Positions 1 through 8,856 of a stretch of DNA of 64,000 bases are shown here, one piece after another. The notes under the pieces are model-generated. The model made no database searches. It worked only from the letters and a program-made list of their open reading frames with translations, and was not told the origin of the DNA. Origin of the DNA: Vibrio superstes (GTDB taxonomy: Bacteria; Pseudomonadota; Gammaproteobacteria; Enterobacterales; Vibrionaceae); NCBI RefSeq assembly GCF_003569005.1, contig NZ_BCUR01000004.1:2410516-2474515 (forward strand). The letters run 5' to 3'. Each line of letters begins with the position of its first letter. The first letter of the stretch is position 1. The translations under genes and the position numbers were made by a program.

Positions 1-3000
1 CGCTTCAAACTCTTGGTCTGCACAAGCAGGGTTATCACGTAGCGCTTGCATCTTATGCGTCGTTTCAGCCCAGATAGTACGTAGTTCGATACGAGAGCGC
101 TCTATGATTGCACTGCCGTTAGCAAAGATTTCAAAGCTGTCGCTCGCTTCGACACTGCCGATAACATGTGAACATGCTTCTAGATCATTTGCTGCCAATA
201 CTGCACGCACTTGCTCAAGGTCTTCGTTCTTAACCTGAACAACCGCACCTAATTCTTCGTTGAAGAGTGTCGCTAGTGTGTCTTCGCCTAGCTCAGAGAT
301 GTCAGCCTTCACGCCACAGTGACCAGCAAACGCCATCTCAGCAAGGGTAACAAATAGACCGCCATCGCCTTTATCGTGGTAAGCAACCAGTTTGTCATCG
401 CGCACTAGGGTTTGCATCGCGTCAAAGAAGCCTTTTAGCTGCTCTGCGTTATCCACATCAGCAGGCTTATCACCCAACTGCTTGTAAACCTGTGCCAGTG
501 CTGTTGCACCCATGCGGTTCTTGCCATTACCAAGGTCAACAAGGACAAGGCTAGACTCGCCTTTATCAGTGCGAAGCTGCGGAGTGACCGTCTTGCGCAC
601 ATCTTCTACGCGACCAAATGCCGTAATAACCAGTGAAAGTGGAGAAGTCACTTCTTTGTCTTCGCCGTTCTCGTTCCACTTAGTCTTCATCGACATAGAG
701 TCTTTACCCACAGGGATAGTCAGGCCTAGTGCCGGACATAACTCTTCACCCACAGCCTTCACTGCTTCATAAAGGCCAGCATCTTCACCAGGATGACCCG
801 CTGGAGACATCCAGTTTGCAGAAAGCTTAATACGTTTGATATCGCCAATGTCAGTACCCGCGATGTTAGTGAGAGACTCACCAACCGCTAAACGAGCTGA
901 AGCGCCAAAGTCTAGCAATGCTACTGGAGTACGCTCACCCATCGACATAGACTCGCCGTGGTAAGTGTCGTAGCTCGCTGCAGTCACAGCACAGTTCGCA
1001 ACGGGTACCTGCCAAGGGCCAACCATTTGGTCGCGAGCGACTAGGCCCGTTACACTGCGGTCACCAATGGTGATTAGGAAAGTTTTCTCAGCCACCGTTG
1101 GTAGGCGAAGTACGCGATCAACCGCTTCGTTTAGTTCGATACCATCGCGATTGATTGCTGGACTTTCAACCTTCAGCGTTTGCGCGTCACGGTGCATCTT
1201 AGGTGTTTTACCTAACAAGATGTCCATTGGCATATCGATCGGCGTGTTATCGAAGTGAGAATCTTCTAGTGTTAGCTGGCGCTCTTCAGTAGCAATACCG
1301 ACAACCGCATACGGTGCACGTTCACGCTTACAGATGGCGTCAAACGCTGCCATGTTCTCATCCGCAACTGCCATTACATAGCGCTCTTGAGATTCGTTAC
1401 ACCAGATCTCTAGTGGGCTCATGCCCGGCTCATCGTTTGGCACGTCACGCAGTTGGAATTTACCACCACGCTCGCCATCGTCGACTAGTTCAGGTAGTGC
1501 GTTCGAGATACCGCCAGCACCCACATCGTGGATAAAGGCAATAGGGTTGTCATCGCCAAGCTGCCAACAACGGTCGATCACTTCTTGACAGCGACGCTCC
1601 ATTTCAGGGTTTTCACGCTGAACAGAGGCAAAATCTAGGTCTTCTGCAGACTGACCAGACGCCATTGAAGAAGCTGCACCGCCACCAAGGCCGATGTTCA
1701 TCGCAGGGCCGCCAAGTACGATTAGCTTAGCGCCTACAGGGATTTCTTTCTTTTGAACGTGCTCGTCACGAATATTACCCATACCACCAGCAATCATAAT
1801 TGGCTTGTGGTAACCGCGGATTTCTTCACCCGCGTGAGAGGTTACTTTTTCTTCGTAAGTACGGAAGTAACCCAATAGGTTTGGACGACCAAATTCGTTG
1901 TTGAATGCTGCGCCACCTAGTGGTCCTTCAGTCATGATGTCTAAAGCAGTAACGATACGGCCTGGCTTACCAAAGTCCGTTTCCCATGGCTGCTCGAAAC
2001 CTGGAATACGTAGGTTTGAGGTTGTGAAGCCCACTAGACCCGCTTTTGGCTTACCACCAATACCGGTCGCGCCTTCATCACGAATCTCACCACCCGAACC
2101 GGTTGAAGCACCGGGCCAAGGAGAGATTGCTGTTGGGTGGTTATGGGTTTCAACCTTCATCAAGATGTGTGCATCTTCATGATTATAAGAGTACTGACGT
2201 GTCTCTGGGTTCGGGAAGAAACGACCGACTTTAGAGCCTTCCATAACCGCTGCGTTGTCTTTATATGCAGACAGTACGTGGTCAGGAGTCACTTCCATGG
2301 TGTTCTTGATCATCTTGAACAGCGACTTGTCTTGAGCCACGCCGTCAATTGTCCAATCTGCATTGAAGATCTTATGACGACAGTGCTCAGAGTTTGCTTG
2401 AGCAAACATCATCAGTTCAATGTCGTTAGGGTTACGACCTAGTGTATTAAAGCTATCGACTAGATAATCAATTTCATCTTCCGCTAGCGCAAGACCCAAG
2501 TTTACATTGGCGTCTTCTAGGGCTTTACGGCCGCCGGCTAGTACATCGACAACGGTATGCGGCGCCGGCTCTGCAACAGTGAATAGTGCCGCAGCTTGTT
2601 CCATCTCACCAAAGACCACTTCCATCATGCGGTCATGTACCAATGCCTTTACAGCCTTGGTTTGTGCTTCATCCAAAGCAACAGATGTTTCAACATAGTA
2701 AGCAGTACCACGCTCTAGACGCTTAACCTTGCCCAAGCCACAGTTATGAGCAATATCTGTCGACTTAGATGACCAAGGAGAGATAGTGCCTGGGCGAGGA
2801 GTCACAAGCACTAAAGTGCCTTGTGGTTCATGCTCTTCGATCGTTGGACCATAAGTAAGCAGCTTTTCAAGCTTCTCTGCCTCTGACGCGTCAAGTTCTG
2901 CACTCACGTCTGCAAAATGCATAAACTCAGCATAAATACCTGTTACTGGCAGGTCTTGTTCACGGCAAAGTTCTAGTAGTTTTTGTACACGAAACTCAGA

Positions 3001-3030
3001 AAGAGCTGGGGAGCCACGCAAAATTCTCAT
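1..3030 (-). CDS. purL: Phosphoribosylformylglycinamidine synthase, 3' end cut off by the window
   Basis: Catalyses the ATP- and glutamine-dependent conversion of FGAR to FGAM in purine synthesis, in the cytoplasm. The reverse strand reads without a stop from an ATG at 3030 (MRILRGSPALSEFR) to the window edge, giving 1010 residues. The large gammaproteobacterial enzyme has about 1300, so the C-terminal glutamine amidotransferase domain lies outside. The substrate-binding stretch HNHPTAISPWPGASTG and the glycine-rich GGGAASSMASG stretch are clear. The gene stands alone, divergent from mltF, with a PurR-like box upstream. Identification is firm; only the C-terminus is unseen. Confidence 0.97.
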   Translation of the reverse strand, partial: MRILRGSPALSEFRVQKLLELCREQDLPVTGIYAEFMHFADVSAELDASEAEKLEKLLTYGPTIEEHEPQGTLVLVTPRPGTISPWSSKSTDIAHNCGLGKVKRLERGTAYYVETSVALDEAQTKAVKALVHDRMMEVVFGEMEQAAALFTVAEPAPHTVVDVLAGGRKALEDANVNLGLALAEDEIDYLVDSFNTLGRNPNDIELMMFAQANSEHCRHKIFNADWTIDGVAQDKSLFKMIKNTMEVTPDHVLSAYKDNAAVMEGSKVGRFFPNPETRQYSYNHEDAHILMKVETHNHPTAISPWPGASTGSGGEIRDEGATGIGGKPKAGLVGFTTSNLRIPGFEQPWETDFGKPGRIVTALDIMTEGPLGGAAFNNEFGRPNLLGYFRTYEEKVTSHAGEEIRGYHKPIMIAGGMGNIRDEHVQKKEIPVGAKLIVLGGPAMNIGLGGGAASSMASGQSAEDLDFASVQRENPEMERRCQEVIDRCWQLGDDNPIAFIHDVGAGGISNALPELVDDGERGGKFQLRDVPNDEPGMSPLEIWCNESQERYVMAVADENMAAFDAICKRERAPYAVVGIATEERQLTLEDSHFDNTPIDMPMDILLGKTPKMHRDAQTLKVESPAINRDGIELNEAVDRVLRLPTVAEKTFLITIGDRSVTGLVARDQMVGPWQVPVANCAVTAASYDTYHGESMSMGERTPVALLDFGASARLAVGESLTNIAGTDIGDIKRIKLSANWMSPAGHPGEDAGLYEAVKAVGEELCPALGLTIPVGKDSMSMKTKWNENGEDKEVTSPLSLVITAFGRVEDVRKTVTPQLRTDKGESSLVLVDLGNGKNRMGATALAQVYKQLGDKPADVDNAEQLKGFFDAMQTLVRDDKLVAYHDKGDGGLFVTLAEMAFAGHCGVKADISELGEDTLATLFNEELGAVVQVKNEDLEQVRAVLAANDLEACSHVIGSVEASDSFEIFANGSAIIERSRIELRTIWAETTHKMQALRDNPACADQEFEA

Positions 3031-3138
3031 GTGCTTAGGTCTCTTTGATGATGGATTAAAGATAATATTCAAATAAAAACAATAACTTAATTAAATTATC
3101 TATCTTTATTTCAATATTACCTAGGTTGTTTCGGGCGT

Positions 3139-3189
3139 ATTATAAAGCAAATCTTTTTGTGAAGTAACACAAAAAGCAACCGTTTGCGC
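3139..3189 (-). promoter_or_regulatory. purL promoter with PurR-like operator
   Basis: Within the 316-base purL-mltF gap, positions 3174-3189 read AAGCAACCGTTTGCGC, matching 13 of 16 bases of the PurR consensus ACGCAAACGTTTGCGT. Downstream on the minus strand is a perfect TATAAT at 3139-3144, with a weak -35 (TTACTT) 17 bases upstream at 3162-3167. Purine repression by PurR is inferred from the box; the rest of the gap is AT-rich without a gene. Confidence 0.6.
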
Positions 3190-3358
3190 AAATTTTTGCG
3201 TCAAGGTAACTCTAACGTATACATCGTGAGGTAAAAGCCTCAGATGCGAACACTGTTTGCTCATGATTCTAGTTTCACTTCCCCGGTGATAAGGGGTTTG
3301 ATATAAAGGACGAAGCGTTAAAAAAAATCCCCCTTATTATTCGGAGTTGTCCCGTACA

Positions 3359-4852
3359 ATGCGCACGTCAGTGTTAACTAAATTCTCCCTGCTAATGGCC
3401 TCGTTCATAGCCTTACTTTTTGTCACTGGTTGTCAGTACGAAACCGATACTAAGAACGAACTGCAACAGATCAAAGACCGAGGTGTACTGCGCGTTGGAA
3501 CGCTAAACAATCAACTTTCCTATTATATCGGCCCTGATGGCCCCACCGGCTTAGAGTATGAGTTGGCGTCAGAGTTTGCTAAGCAACTGGGCGTTCGTCT
3601 GGAAATCAAACCAGCCTATCGCCTCTCTGAGCTATTCCCTGCATTAAAAAATGGCGAGGTCGACATTGTTGCCGCTGGCCTTACTCAAGCTCCTAACCGA
3701 GTTAAAGCCTTTAGAGCGGGACCTGCTTACTACTATGTGAGCCAGCAAGTTGTCTATAAAAAGGGGACTTGGCGCCCAAGGAATCTCGAACAGCTGGTCG
3801 ATAGCAATGAGTCCATCACTGTAGTGAAAGGCTCACACTTTGAGCAAACCTTACAAGACATCGCCAAGGAAAACCCTGAACTTAAGTATGATGTCACCAA
3901 TAGCTATGACCTCAATGACTTACTCAAGCAGGTCTCTAAGGGCGAGCGCTTATTTACTGTCGCCGACTCTATCGAGCTTTCGATTACTCAACGTATCTAC
4001 CCTAATATCGCACTCGCATTTGAATTGACAGAAGACCAGCCTACGTCTTGGTTCTTGCGCAGGGGCGCAGACGAAAGCCTTTATGCTCTGGTTTTAGAGT
4101 TCTTTGGTGACATTCAACAAAATGGTCAATTACAGCTAATAGAGGAGAAGTACTTTGGGCATATCGAAGACTTTGATTATGTCGATACTCGCGCGTTTGT
4201 ACGCGCCTTAGACAGTAAACTACCTAAATGGGAACCTCTATTTCAAAAGTATGCCGGCGAGTTTGATTGGCGATTAATCGCCGCCCTTGCTTATCAAGAG
4301 TCGCATTGGAATCCAGATGCAAAATCCCCGACAGGCGTGCGTGGCATGATGATGTTGACCCTACCCACCGCAAAAAGTGTAGGTGTCACCGATCGCCTTG
4401 ACCCTGAACAATCGATACGAGGCGGTGCTGATTACTTGAGAAAGATCGTTAATCGCATTCCCGACAGTATCAATCAACACGAAAAGATCTGGTTTGCTTT
4501 AGCCTCTTACAATGTTGGCTATGGGCACGTAATGGATGCAAGACGCATAACCAAAGCGCAAGGTGCCGATCCTGACCTGTGGAGCGATGTGAAAACGCGC
4601 CTACCCCTACTTCGCAAAAAGGGTTACTACGAGTACACACGCTACGGCTATGCCCGTGGTGATGAGGCTCTCAATTATGTGGAAAATATTCGTCGTTACT
4701 ATCAAAGCATCATTGGGCATATTGATCAGCGTGACAACGCCAATGTAGAAACAGACACCGATGACTTGATGGTGATAGAAGCCCTAGAGCCTGCAAGGTC
4801 TGAGGCTTCAGAAACACTCAGCGATGAAAGCGAACCCGCCACCGAGGAATAG
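3359..4852 (+). CDS. mltF: Membrane-bound lytic murein transglycosylase F
   Basis: Cleaves the glycan strands of peptidoglycan, from the inner face of the outer membrane. The protein has 497 residues: a lipoprotein-like signal with a VTGC lipobox (about residues 18-25), a solute-binding-protein type domain (about 40-265), then an SLT lysozyme-like domain with catalytic Glu314 in YQESHWNP and the GVRGMMMLT motif. The ATG at 3359 is preferred over a TTG at 3347, because CGGAG at 3342-3346 is correctly spaced only for the ATG. The acidic tail after residue 460 is low complexity. It is a single gene with its own promoter region. Confidence 0.95.
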   Translation: MRTSVLTKFSLLMASFIALLFVTGCQYETDTKNELQQIKDRGVLRVGTLNNQLSYYIGPDGPTGLEYELASEFAKQLGVRLEIKPAYRLSELFPALKNGEVDIVAAGLTQAPNRVKAFRAGPAYYYVSQQVVYKKGTWRPRNLEQLVDSNESITVVKGSHFEQTLQDIAKENPELKYDVTNSYDLNDLLKQVSKGERLFTVADSIELSITQRIYPNIALAFELTEDQPTSWFLRRGADESLYALVLEFFGDIQQNGQLQLIEEKYFGHIEDFDYVDTRAFVRALDSKLPKWEPLFQKYAGEFDWRLIAALAYQESHWNPDAKSPTGVRGMMMLTLPTAKSVGVTDRLDPEQSIRGGADYLRKIVNRIPDSINQHEKIWFALASYNVGYGHVMDARRITKAQGADPDLWSDVKTRLPLLRKKGYYEYTRYGYARGDEALNYVENIRRYYQSIIGHIDQRDNANVETDTDDLMVIEALEPARSEASETLSDESEPATEE

Positions 4853-5025
4853 GGAGAGATGGCTCACAAATTAAATTCAACTGAACAATCGTTTGCGTTT
4901 ATTTGCGATCTAGATCCTATGTTTAGTTTCATATTATAGTAACAATCATGTTCTATATATGTGTAGTGCAAACAACGAAACGACAGTGATTGTTTGCTTA
5001 CATGAAGTTCATAGGAGATTGTTCG
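4853..5025. other. Gap between mltF and the small basic ORF
   Basis: This is the first part of the 353-base mltF-tadA gap. It is AT-rich and plausibly holds the promoter of the small ORF at 5026. I see no other conserved element in it. Confidence 0.4.
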
Positions 5026-5160
5026 TTGAAACTTAAAAGAAAGCTATCTAAAAAATTATCGAATAGCACTGTTTCAGCTAACCGTCGTAAGCGTATGCTA
5101 GCCAATAACAAGAAGAAGCTTCTTTGGCGAAACCGTTCTTACGTAACGTTAGCGTTGTAG
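5026..5160 (+). CDS. Small, highly basic 44-residue protein
   Basis: An open frame begins at TTG (5026) with AGGAG at 5013-5017, eight bases upstream, and ends at TAG (5158-5160). The product begins MKLKRKLSKKL and contains clusters such as NRRKRM and NNKKKLLWRNR; over a third of its residues are Lys or Arg. The strong ribosome binding site, the basic composition and the hairpin just after it suggest a real gene, perhaps a nucleic-acid- or ribosome-binding peptide. I do not recognise a family. A chance ORF remains possible because the start is TTG. Confidence 0.55.
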   Translation: MKLKRKLSKKLSNSTVSANRRKRMLANNKKKLLWRNRSYVTLAL

Positions 5161-5171
5161 TAAAACTGAAA

Positions 5172-5205
5172 GCAAACATTTGGCGCAACAAAGTTGAATG
5201 TTTGC
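5172..5205 (-). terminator. Hairpin between the small ORF and tadA
   Basis: GCAAACATT (5172-5180) pairs with AATGTTTGC (5197-5205). On the minus strand it directly follows the tadA stop and is followed by TTTCAGTTTTA, so it probably terminates tadA; it may also end the small plus-strand ORF. Confidence 0.55.
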
Positions 5206-5736
5206 CTAATTCCCCTTCTGCTCAGCCTCTCTTCTCAAACGCTTTAATTCTTTCTGCTCTTTCCTGCGCCTTTTAAAGAACGCCTGCAATTGCTCTCTGC
5301 ATTCTACTTCCATCAAGCCCGATTCAACCGTGGCATAGTGATAAGCCGCTTGGCTTTCAAATAAGTCAAGCACCGTACCTGCGGCCCCAGCCTTGAGATC
5401 CTGCGCACCAAACACAATACGCTTTACCCGACTGTGTAATAAGGCACCTGCACACATAGGGCAAGGCTCGAGAGTGACGTACAAGGTCGTATCAAGCAGT
5501 CGATAATTTTGCAAAGCCTCACCAGCCTTTCGCAGTACCTGAATCTCAGCATGAGCGGTTGCATCGTGAGCACCGATACAACGGTTCCAACCTTCAGCAA
5601 TGATTTCATTATCTCTAACCAAAACCGCCCCTACCGGAACCTCGCCTTCATCTTCTGCATTTTGTGCAAGCTCTATAGCACGCTGCATATAATGATGGTC
5701 TTGCTCAGAAAAGGATGGAGTGTTTGTTTCGCTCAT
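5206..5736 (-). CDS. tadA: tRNA-specific adenosine deaminase
   Basis: Deaminates adenosine 34 of tRNA-Arg(ACG) to inosine, an essential wobble modification, in the cytoplasm. The 176-residue protein has the cytidine/deoxycytidylate deaminase zinc signature: His62-Ala-Glu64 (proton shuttle Glu64) and Pro91-Cys92-Pro-Met-Cys95. A basic, probably disordered tail follows residue 155 (RRRKEQKELKRLRREAEQ), extending the usual length slightly. The stop codon of the upstream LysR gene lies 15 bases before its ATG, so the two may be cotranscribed although their functions look unrelated. Confidence 0.95.
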   Translation of the reverse strand: MSETNTPSFSEQDHHYMQRAIELAQNAEDEGEVPVGAVLVRDNEIIAEGWNRCIGAHDATAHAEIQVLRKAGEALQNYRLLDTTLYVTLEPCPMCAGALLHSRVKRIVFGAQDLKAGAAGTVLDLFESQAAYHYATVESGLMEVECREQLQAFFKRRRKEQKELKRLRREAEQKGN

Positions 5737-5751
5737 ATCAAGGCCTACGAA

Positions 5752-6642
5752 TTAATTTGAGGGCAATGTACCCTGAGCCAGTTTCACGCTCAAGAATTCA
5801 ATTGCCATTTTTACTTTAGGTGAAAGATGACGGTTTTGCGGATACAGCGCCCAGATAGGCTCTCGCTCGCAGCGATAATCAGGGAGCAGTTCTATTAAAT
5901 AGTTATTTTCTATATGCGATGCCACATAGAAGTCAGGAAGCTGAACTACACCTTTCCCTTGCAAAGCAGCCGCAGTAAGGACATTTCCGCTATTGCATCG
6001 AAAGCTCCCTCTCATCGTAAGGTTGAGCTTTTTGTTATTTTCCAGAAAACGCCAGGTAGATGAGGAGCTCAACAGGCAATCACAGTCAGCTAACTGAGAA
6101 GGATGCAGCACTTCTCCTTGTTCAGCAATATAGCCAGGGCTTGCGCACACATATTGCTGACGCTCTGAGAGCTTCCTTGCAATGAGACTCGAGTCTGGCA
6201 GCTCGCCAATACGAATCGCTATATCAAATTTGTCAGCGATGAGGTCTAGCCTATCGTTACTCAACTGCAAATCCAGCTCGAGCTGAGGATAAAGCGCAAT
6301 AAACTCCATCAGCAAGGGGGCTATCACCGATTCACCATAAGTAGTAGGTGCCGTGATTCGCAAACGGCCGATAGGCAAAGAGTGAGATTCAGTGACCTCT
6401 CTCTCTGCTTCTGCAAGCCCATCGAGTAGCATACGGCAATGCTCAGCATACCCTAGCCCAACATCAGTCACCGACACTCTGCGTGTTGTTCTATGCACCA
6501 ACTTAACACCTAATCGAGCTTCTAAAGCGGATAATCGTCGGCTGATCTGAGCAACAGAGGTATCAAGCGCGAGAGCCGCCTTAGTGAAGCTTTCACTATC
6601 CGCCACAGCAACGAACTCTTCAATGCCTTCCCACTGACTCAT
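5752..6642 (-). CDS. LysR-family transcriptional regulator
   Basis: The 296-residue LysR-type protein has an N-terminal winged helix-turn-helix (about residues 5-62, FTKAALALDTSVAQISRRLSALE) and a periplasmic-binding-protein-like effector domain (about 90-290). It is divergent from frmA across 118 bases, the usual arrangement for a LysR protein controlling its neighbour. It may therefore respond to formaldehyde or to S-hydroxymethylglutathione metabolism. The target is inferred from position only; no operator was mapped with confidence. Confidence 0.88.
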   Translation of the reverse strand: MSQWEGIEEFVAVADSESFTKAALALDTSVAQISRRLSALEARLGVKLVHRTTRRVSVTDVGLGYAEHCRMLLDGLAEAEREVTESHSLPIGRLRITAPTTYGESVIAPLLMEFIALYPQLELDLQLSNDRLDLIADKFDIAIRIGELPDSSLIARKLSERQQYVCASPGYIAEQGEVLHPSQLADCDCLLSSSSTWRFLENNKKLNLTMRGSFRCNSGNVLTAAALQGKGVVQLPDFYVASHIENNYLIELLPDYRCEREPIWALYPQNRHLSPKVKMAIEFLSVKLAQGTLPSN

Positions 6643-6760
6643 TATTACACCTGCGTAAAAGTGATTTTCAAAAAGCCTAGTTTATCATCATAAAAGAAAC
6701 AATATAATCGTTCTCATAGTCTAAAGTTTTAACTAACTCTTTCGCCAATAGGAAATCACT

Positions 6761-7891
6761 ATGACCGACCAATTTATCAAATCACGCGCAGCTGTTGCTT
6801 GGGGACCAAACCAACCACTGACTATGGAAGAAGTGGATGTAATGTTGCCTAGAAAAGGCGAGGTTCTGGTAAAGATCATCGCAACCGGCGTATGTCATAC
6901 CGATGCATTTACTTTATCGGGCGAAGATCCAGAGGGTATCTTCCCGTCGATTCTCGGTCATGAGGGTGGCGGTGTTGTAGAAATGGTCGGCGAAGGCGTC
7001 ACCAGTGTATCAGTAGGTGATCATGTAATTCCTCTTTATACCGCAGAATGTGGCGAGTGTAAGTTCTGTAAATCAGGTAAGACGAACCTATGCCAAGCGG
7101 TACGCGAAACCCAAGGTAAGGGTTTGATGCCAGATGGCACAACGCGCTTCTACAAAGATGGTCAGCCTATCTATCACTATATGGGTTGTTCTACCTTCTC
7201 TGAGTACACAGTACTGCCTGAGATATCTTTGGCAAAAGTGAACAAAGATGCCCCTCTTGAAGAGGTTTGCTTGCTAGGCTGTGGGGTTACCACAGGTATG
7301 GGTGCGGTATTGAATACAGCCAAGGTAGAAGAAGGCGATAACGTGGCTATCTTTGGTCTTGGCGGTATCGGTCTTTCGGCGATTATTGGCGCAAAAATGG
7401 CTGGAGCGAATCGCATCATCGGCGTTGATATCAACGAAAGTAAGTTTGAGCTAGCGAAGCAACTAGGCGCTACCGACTGCATTAACCCTAAAGATTACGA
7501 TAAGCCAATCCAAGAAGTGATCGTTGAGATGACTGATGGCGGTGTTGAGTATTCATTTGAGTGTATTGGTAATGTCGATGTAATGCGTTCTGCCCTTGAG
7601 TGTTGTCACAAGGGTTGGGGCGAATCCGTTATCATTGGTGTTGCAGGTGCAGGGCAAGAGATCTCAACTCGTCCGTTCCAGTTAGTCACTGGGCGCGTAT
7701 GGCGCGGCAGTGCATTTGGTGGTGTTAAAGGCCGTTCTGAACTGCCTGAGATTGTAAATCGCTATATGGCTGGCGAGTTTGGCCTGCAAGAGTTCATCAC
7801 CCACACCATGGGCCTTAAGGACATCAACGAAGCCTTTGACCTAATGCACCGAGGTGAAAGCATTCGAACGGTTATCCATTTCGATAAATAA
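6761..7891 (+). CDS. frmA: S-(hydroxymethyl)glutathione dehydrogenase (class III alcohol dehydrogenase)
   Basis: Oxidises S-hydroxymethylglutathione to S-formylglutathione with NAD+, the first enzymatic step of glutathione-dependent formaldehyde removal; the family also reduces S-nitrosoglutathione. The 376 residues match the family length. Catalytic zinc ligands are in TGVCHTDAF and GHEGGG, the structural zinc cysteines in CGECKFCKSGKTNLC, and the Rossmann motif is GLGGIGLSAI. The partner enzyme fghA follows after 63 bases, separated by a hairpin terminator that probably lowers its expression relative to frmA. Confidence 0.97.
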   Translation: MTDQFIKSRAAVAWGPNQPLTMEEVDVMLPRKGEVLVKIIATGVCHTDAFTLSGEDPEGIFPSILGHEGGGVVEMVGEGVTSVSVGDHVIPLYTAECGECKFCKSGKTNLCQAVRETQGKGLMPDGTTRFYKDGQPIYHYMGCSTFSEYTVLPEISLAKVNKDAPLEEVCLLGCGVTTGMGAVLNTAKVEEGDNVAIFGLGGIGLSAIIGAKMAGANRIIGVDINESKFELAKQLGATDCINPKDYDKPIQEVIVEMTDGGVEYSFECIGNVDVMRSALECCHKGWGESVIIGVAGAGQEISTRPFQLVTGRVWRGSAFGGVKGRSELPEIVNRYMAGEFGLQEFITHTMGLKDINEAFDLMHRGESIRTVIHFDK

Positions 7892-7902
7892 CAGCAGTAA
7901 CA

Positions 7903-7937
7903 GCGACGCTATATCCAAGATGTAGCGTCGCTTTTTT
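7903..7937 (+). terminator. Terminator between frmA and fghA
   Basis: GCGACGCTA (7903-7911) pairs with TAGCGTCGC (7923-7931), followed by TTTTTT. It sits between two genes of one pathway, so partial read-through would set their ratio. Confidence 0.8.
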
Positions 7938-7954
7938 ATTTTTGGGAATCCTTT

Positions 7955-8791
7955 ATGAGCATCAACAAAATCAGTGAAACTAAAGTCTTTGGTGGGTTAC
8001 ATCAACGATTTACTCATCAATCCAGCTCTACACAATGTGAAATGACCTTTGCCATCTTCTTACCCCCTCAGGTTAATCAACACCCCGTACCTGTGCTCTA
8101 CTGGCTATCAGGACTCACCTGCACCGATGAAAATTTCATGCAAAAAGCTGGTGCCTTTCGCAAGGCAGCTGAGTTGGGTATCGCTATCGTCGCTCCCGAC
8201 ACTAGCCCTAGAGGTGACTCAGTGCCTGATGATAGTGATAAAGCCTATGACTTCGGACTAGGAGCAGGGTTTTACTTAAACGCCACCGAGGCGCCTTGGA
8301 AAGCACACTATCAGATGTACTCCTATGTGGTTGATGAACTGCCAGCCTTAATTGAGTCGCAGTTTTCAGTCACCCATAAAAAAGCAATTTCAGGACACAG
8401 CATGGGCGGTCATGGCGCCTTGACTATAGGGCTGAAAAACCAAGACAAATACCAATCAATCTCAGCGTTTAGTCCTATTACTAACCCGACAGAGTGCCCT
8501 TGGGGCATCAAAGCGCTCTCAAACTATCTCGGTAATGATCAAACGCAATGGCAAGACTATGATGCGTGTAAGTTGCTGGCAAAGCACGGCTGTCAGTTAC
8601 CAATTCTTGTTGACCAAGGTGATGCTGATGGTTTCTTAGAAGAGCAGCTGAAGCCTAACCACCTTATTGATGTGGCCGCTCAACAGAAACTGGACTTTGA
8701 GCTTCGTATGCAAGCAGGCTATGACCATAGCTATTTCTTTATCTCGAGCTTTATCGACGATCATCTAGCCTTCCACGCTAAACACCTATAA
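7955..8791 (+). CDS. fghA: S-formylglutathione hydrolase
   Basis: Hydrolyses S-formylglutathione to formate and glutathione, completing formaldehyde detoxification. The 278-residue esterase-D type alpha/beta hydrolase has the nucleophile Ser149 in GHSMGG, the acid in DQGDADGFL and the histidine in GYDHSYFF. WLSGLTCTDENFMQKAG near residues 50-66 is typical of the family. It follows frmA on the same strand, and the two probably form one transcription unit with an internal terminator. Confidence 0.96.
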   Translation: MSINKISETKVFGGLHQRFTHQSSSTQCEMTFAIFLPPQVNQHPVPVLYWLSGLTCTDENFMQKAGAFRKAAELGIAIVAPDTSPRGDSVPDDSDKAYDFGLGAGFYLNATEAPWKAHYQMYSYVVDELPALIESQFSVTHKKAISGHSMGGHGALTIGLKNQDKYQSISAFSPITNPTECPWGIKALSNYLGNDQTQWQDYDACKLLAKHGCQLPILVDQGDADGFLEEQLKPNHLIDVAAQQKLDFELRMQAGYDHSYFFISSFIDDHLAFHAKHL

Positions 8792-8811
8792 ATCAAACTC
8801 GCAAAAACAAC

Positions 8812-8843
8812 AAAGCCCGCCTAAATAGGCGGGCTTTTCTTTT
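8812..8843. terminator. Bidirectional terminator between fghA and the AbgT gene
   Basis: AAAGCCCGCC (8812-8821) and GGCGGGCTTT (8828-8837) form a perfect ten-base stem with a six-base loop. T-rich sequence follows on the plus strand. It serves two convergent genes. Confidence 0.85.
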
Positions 8844-8856
8844 ATCTATAAGTCAC

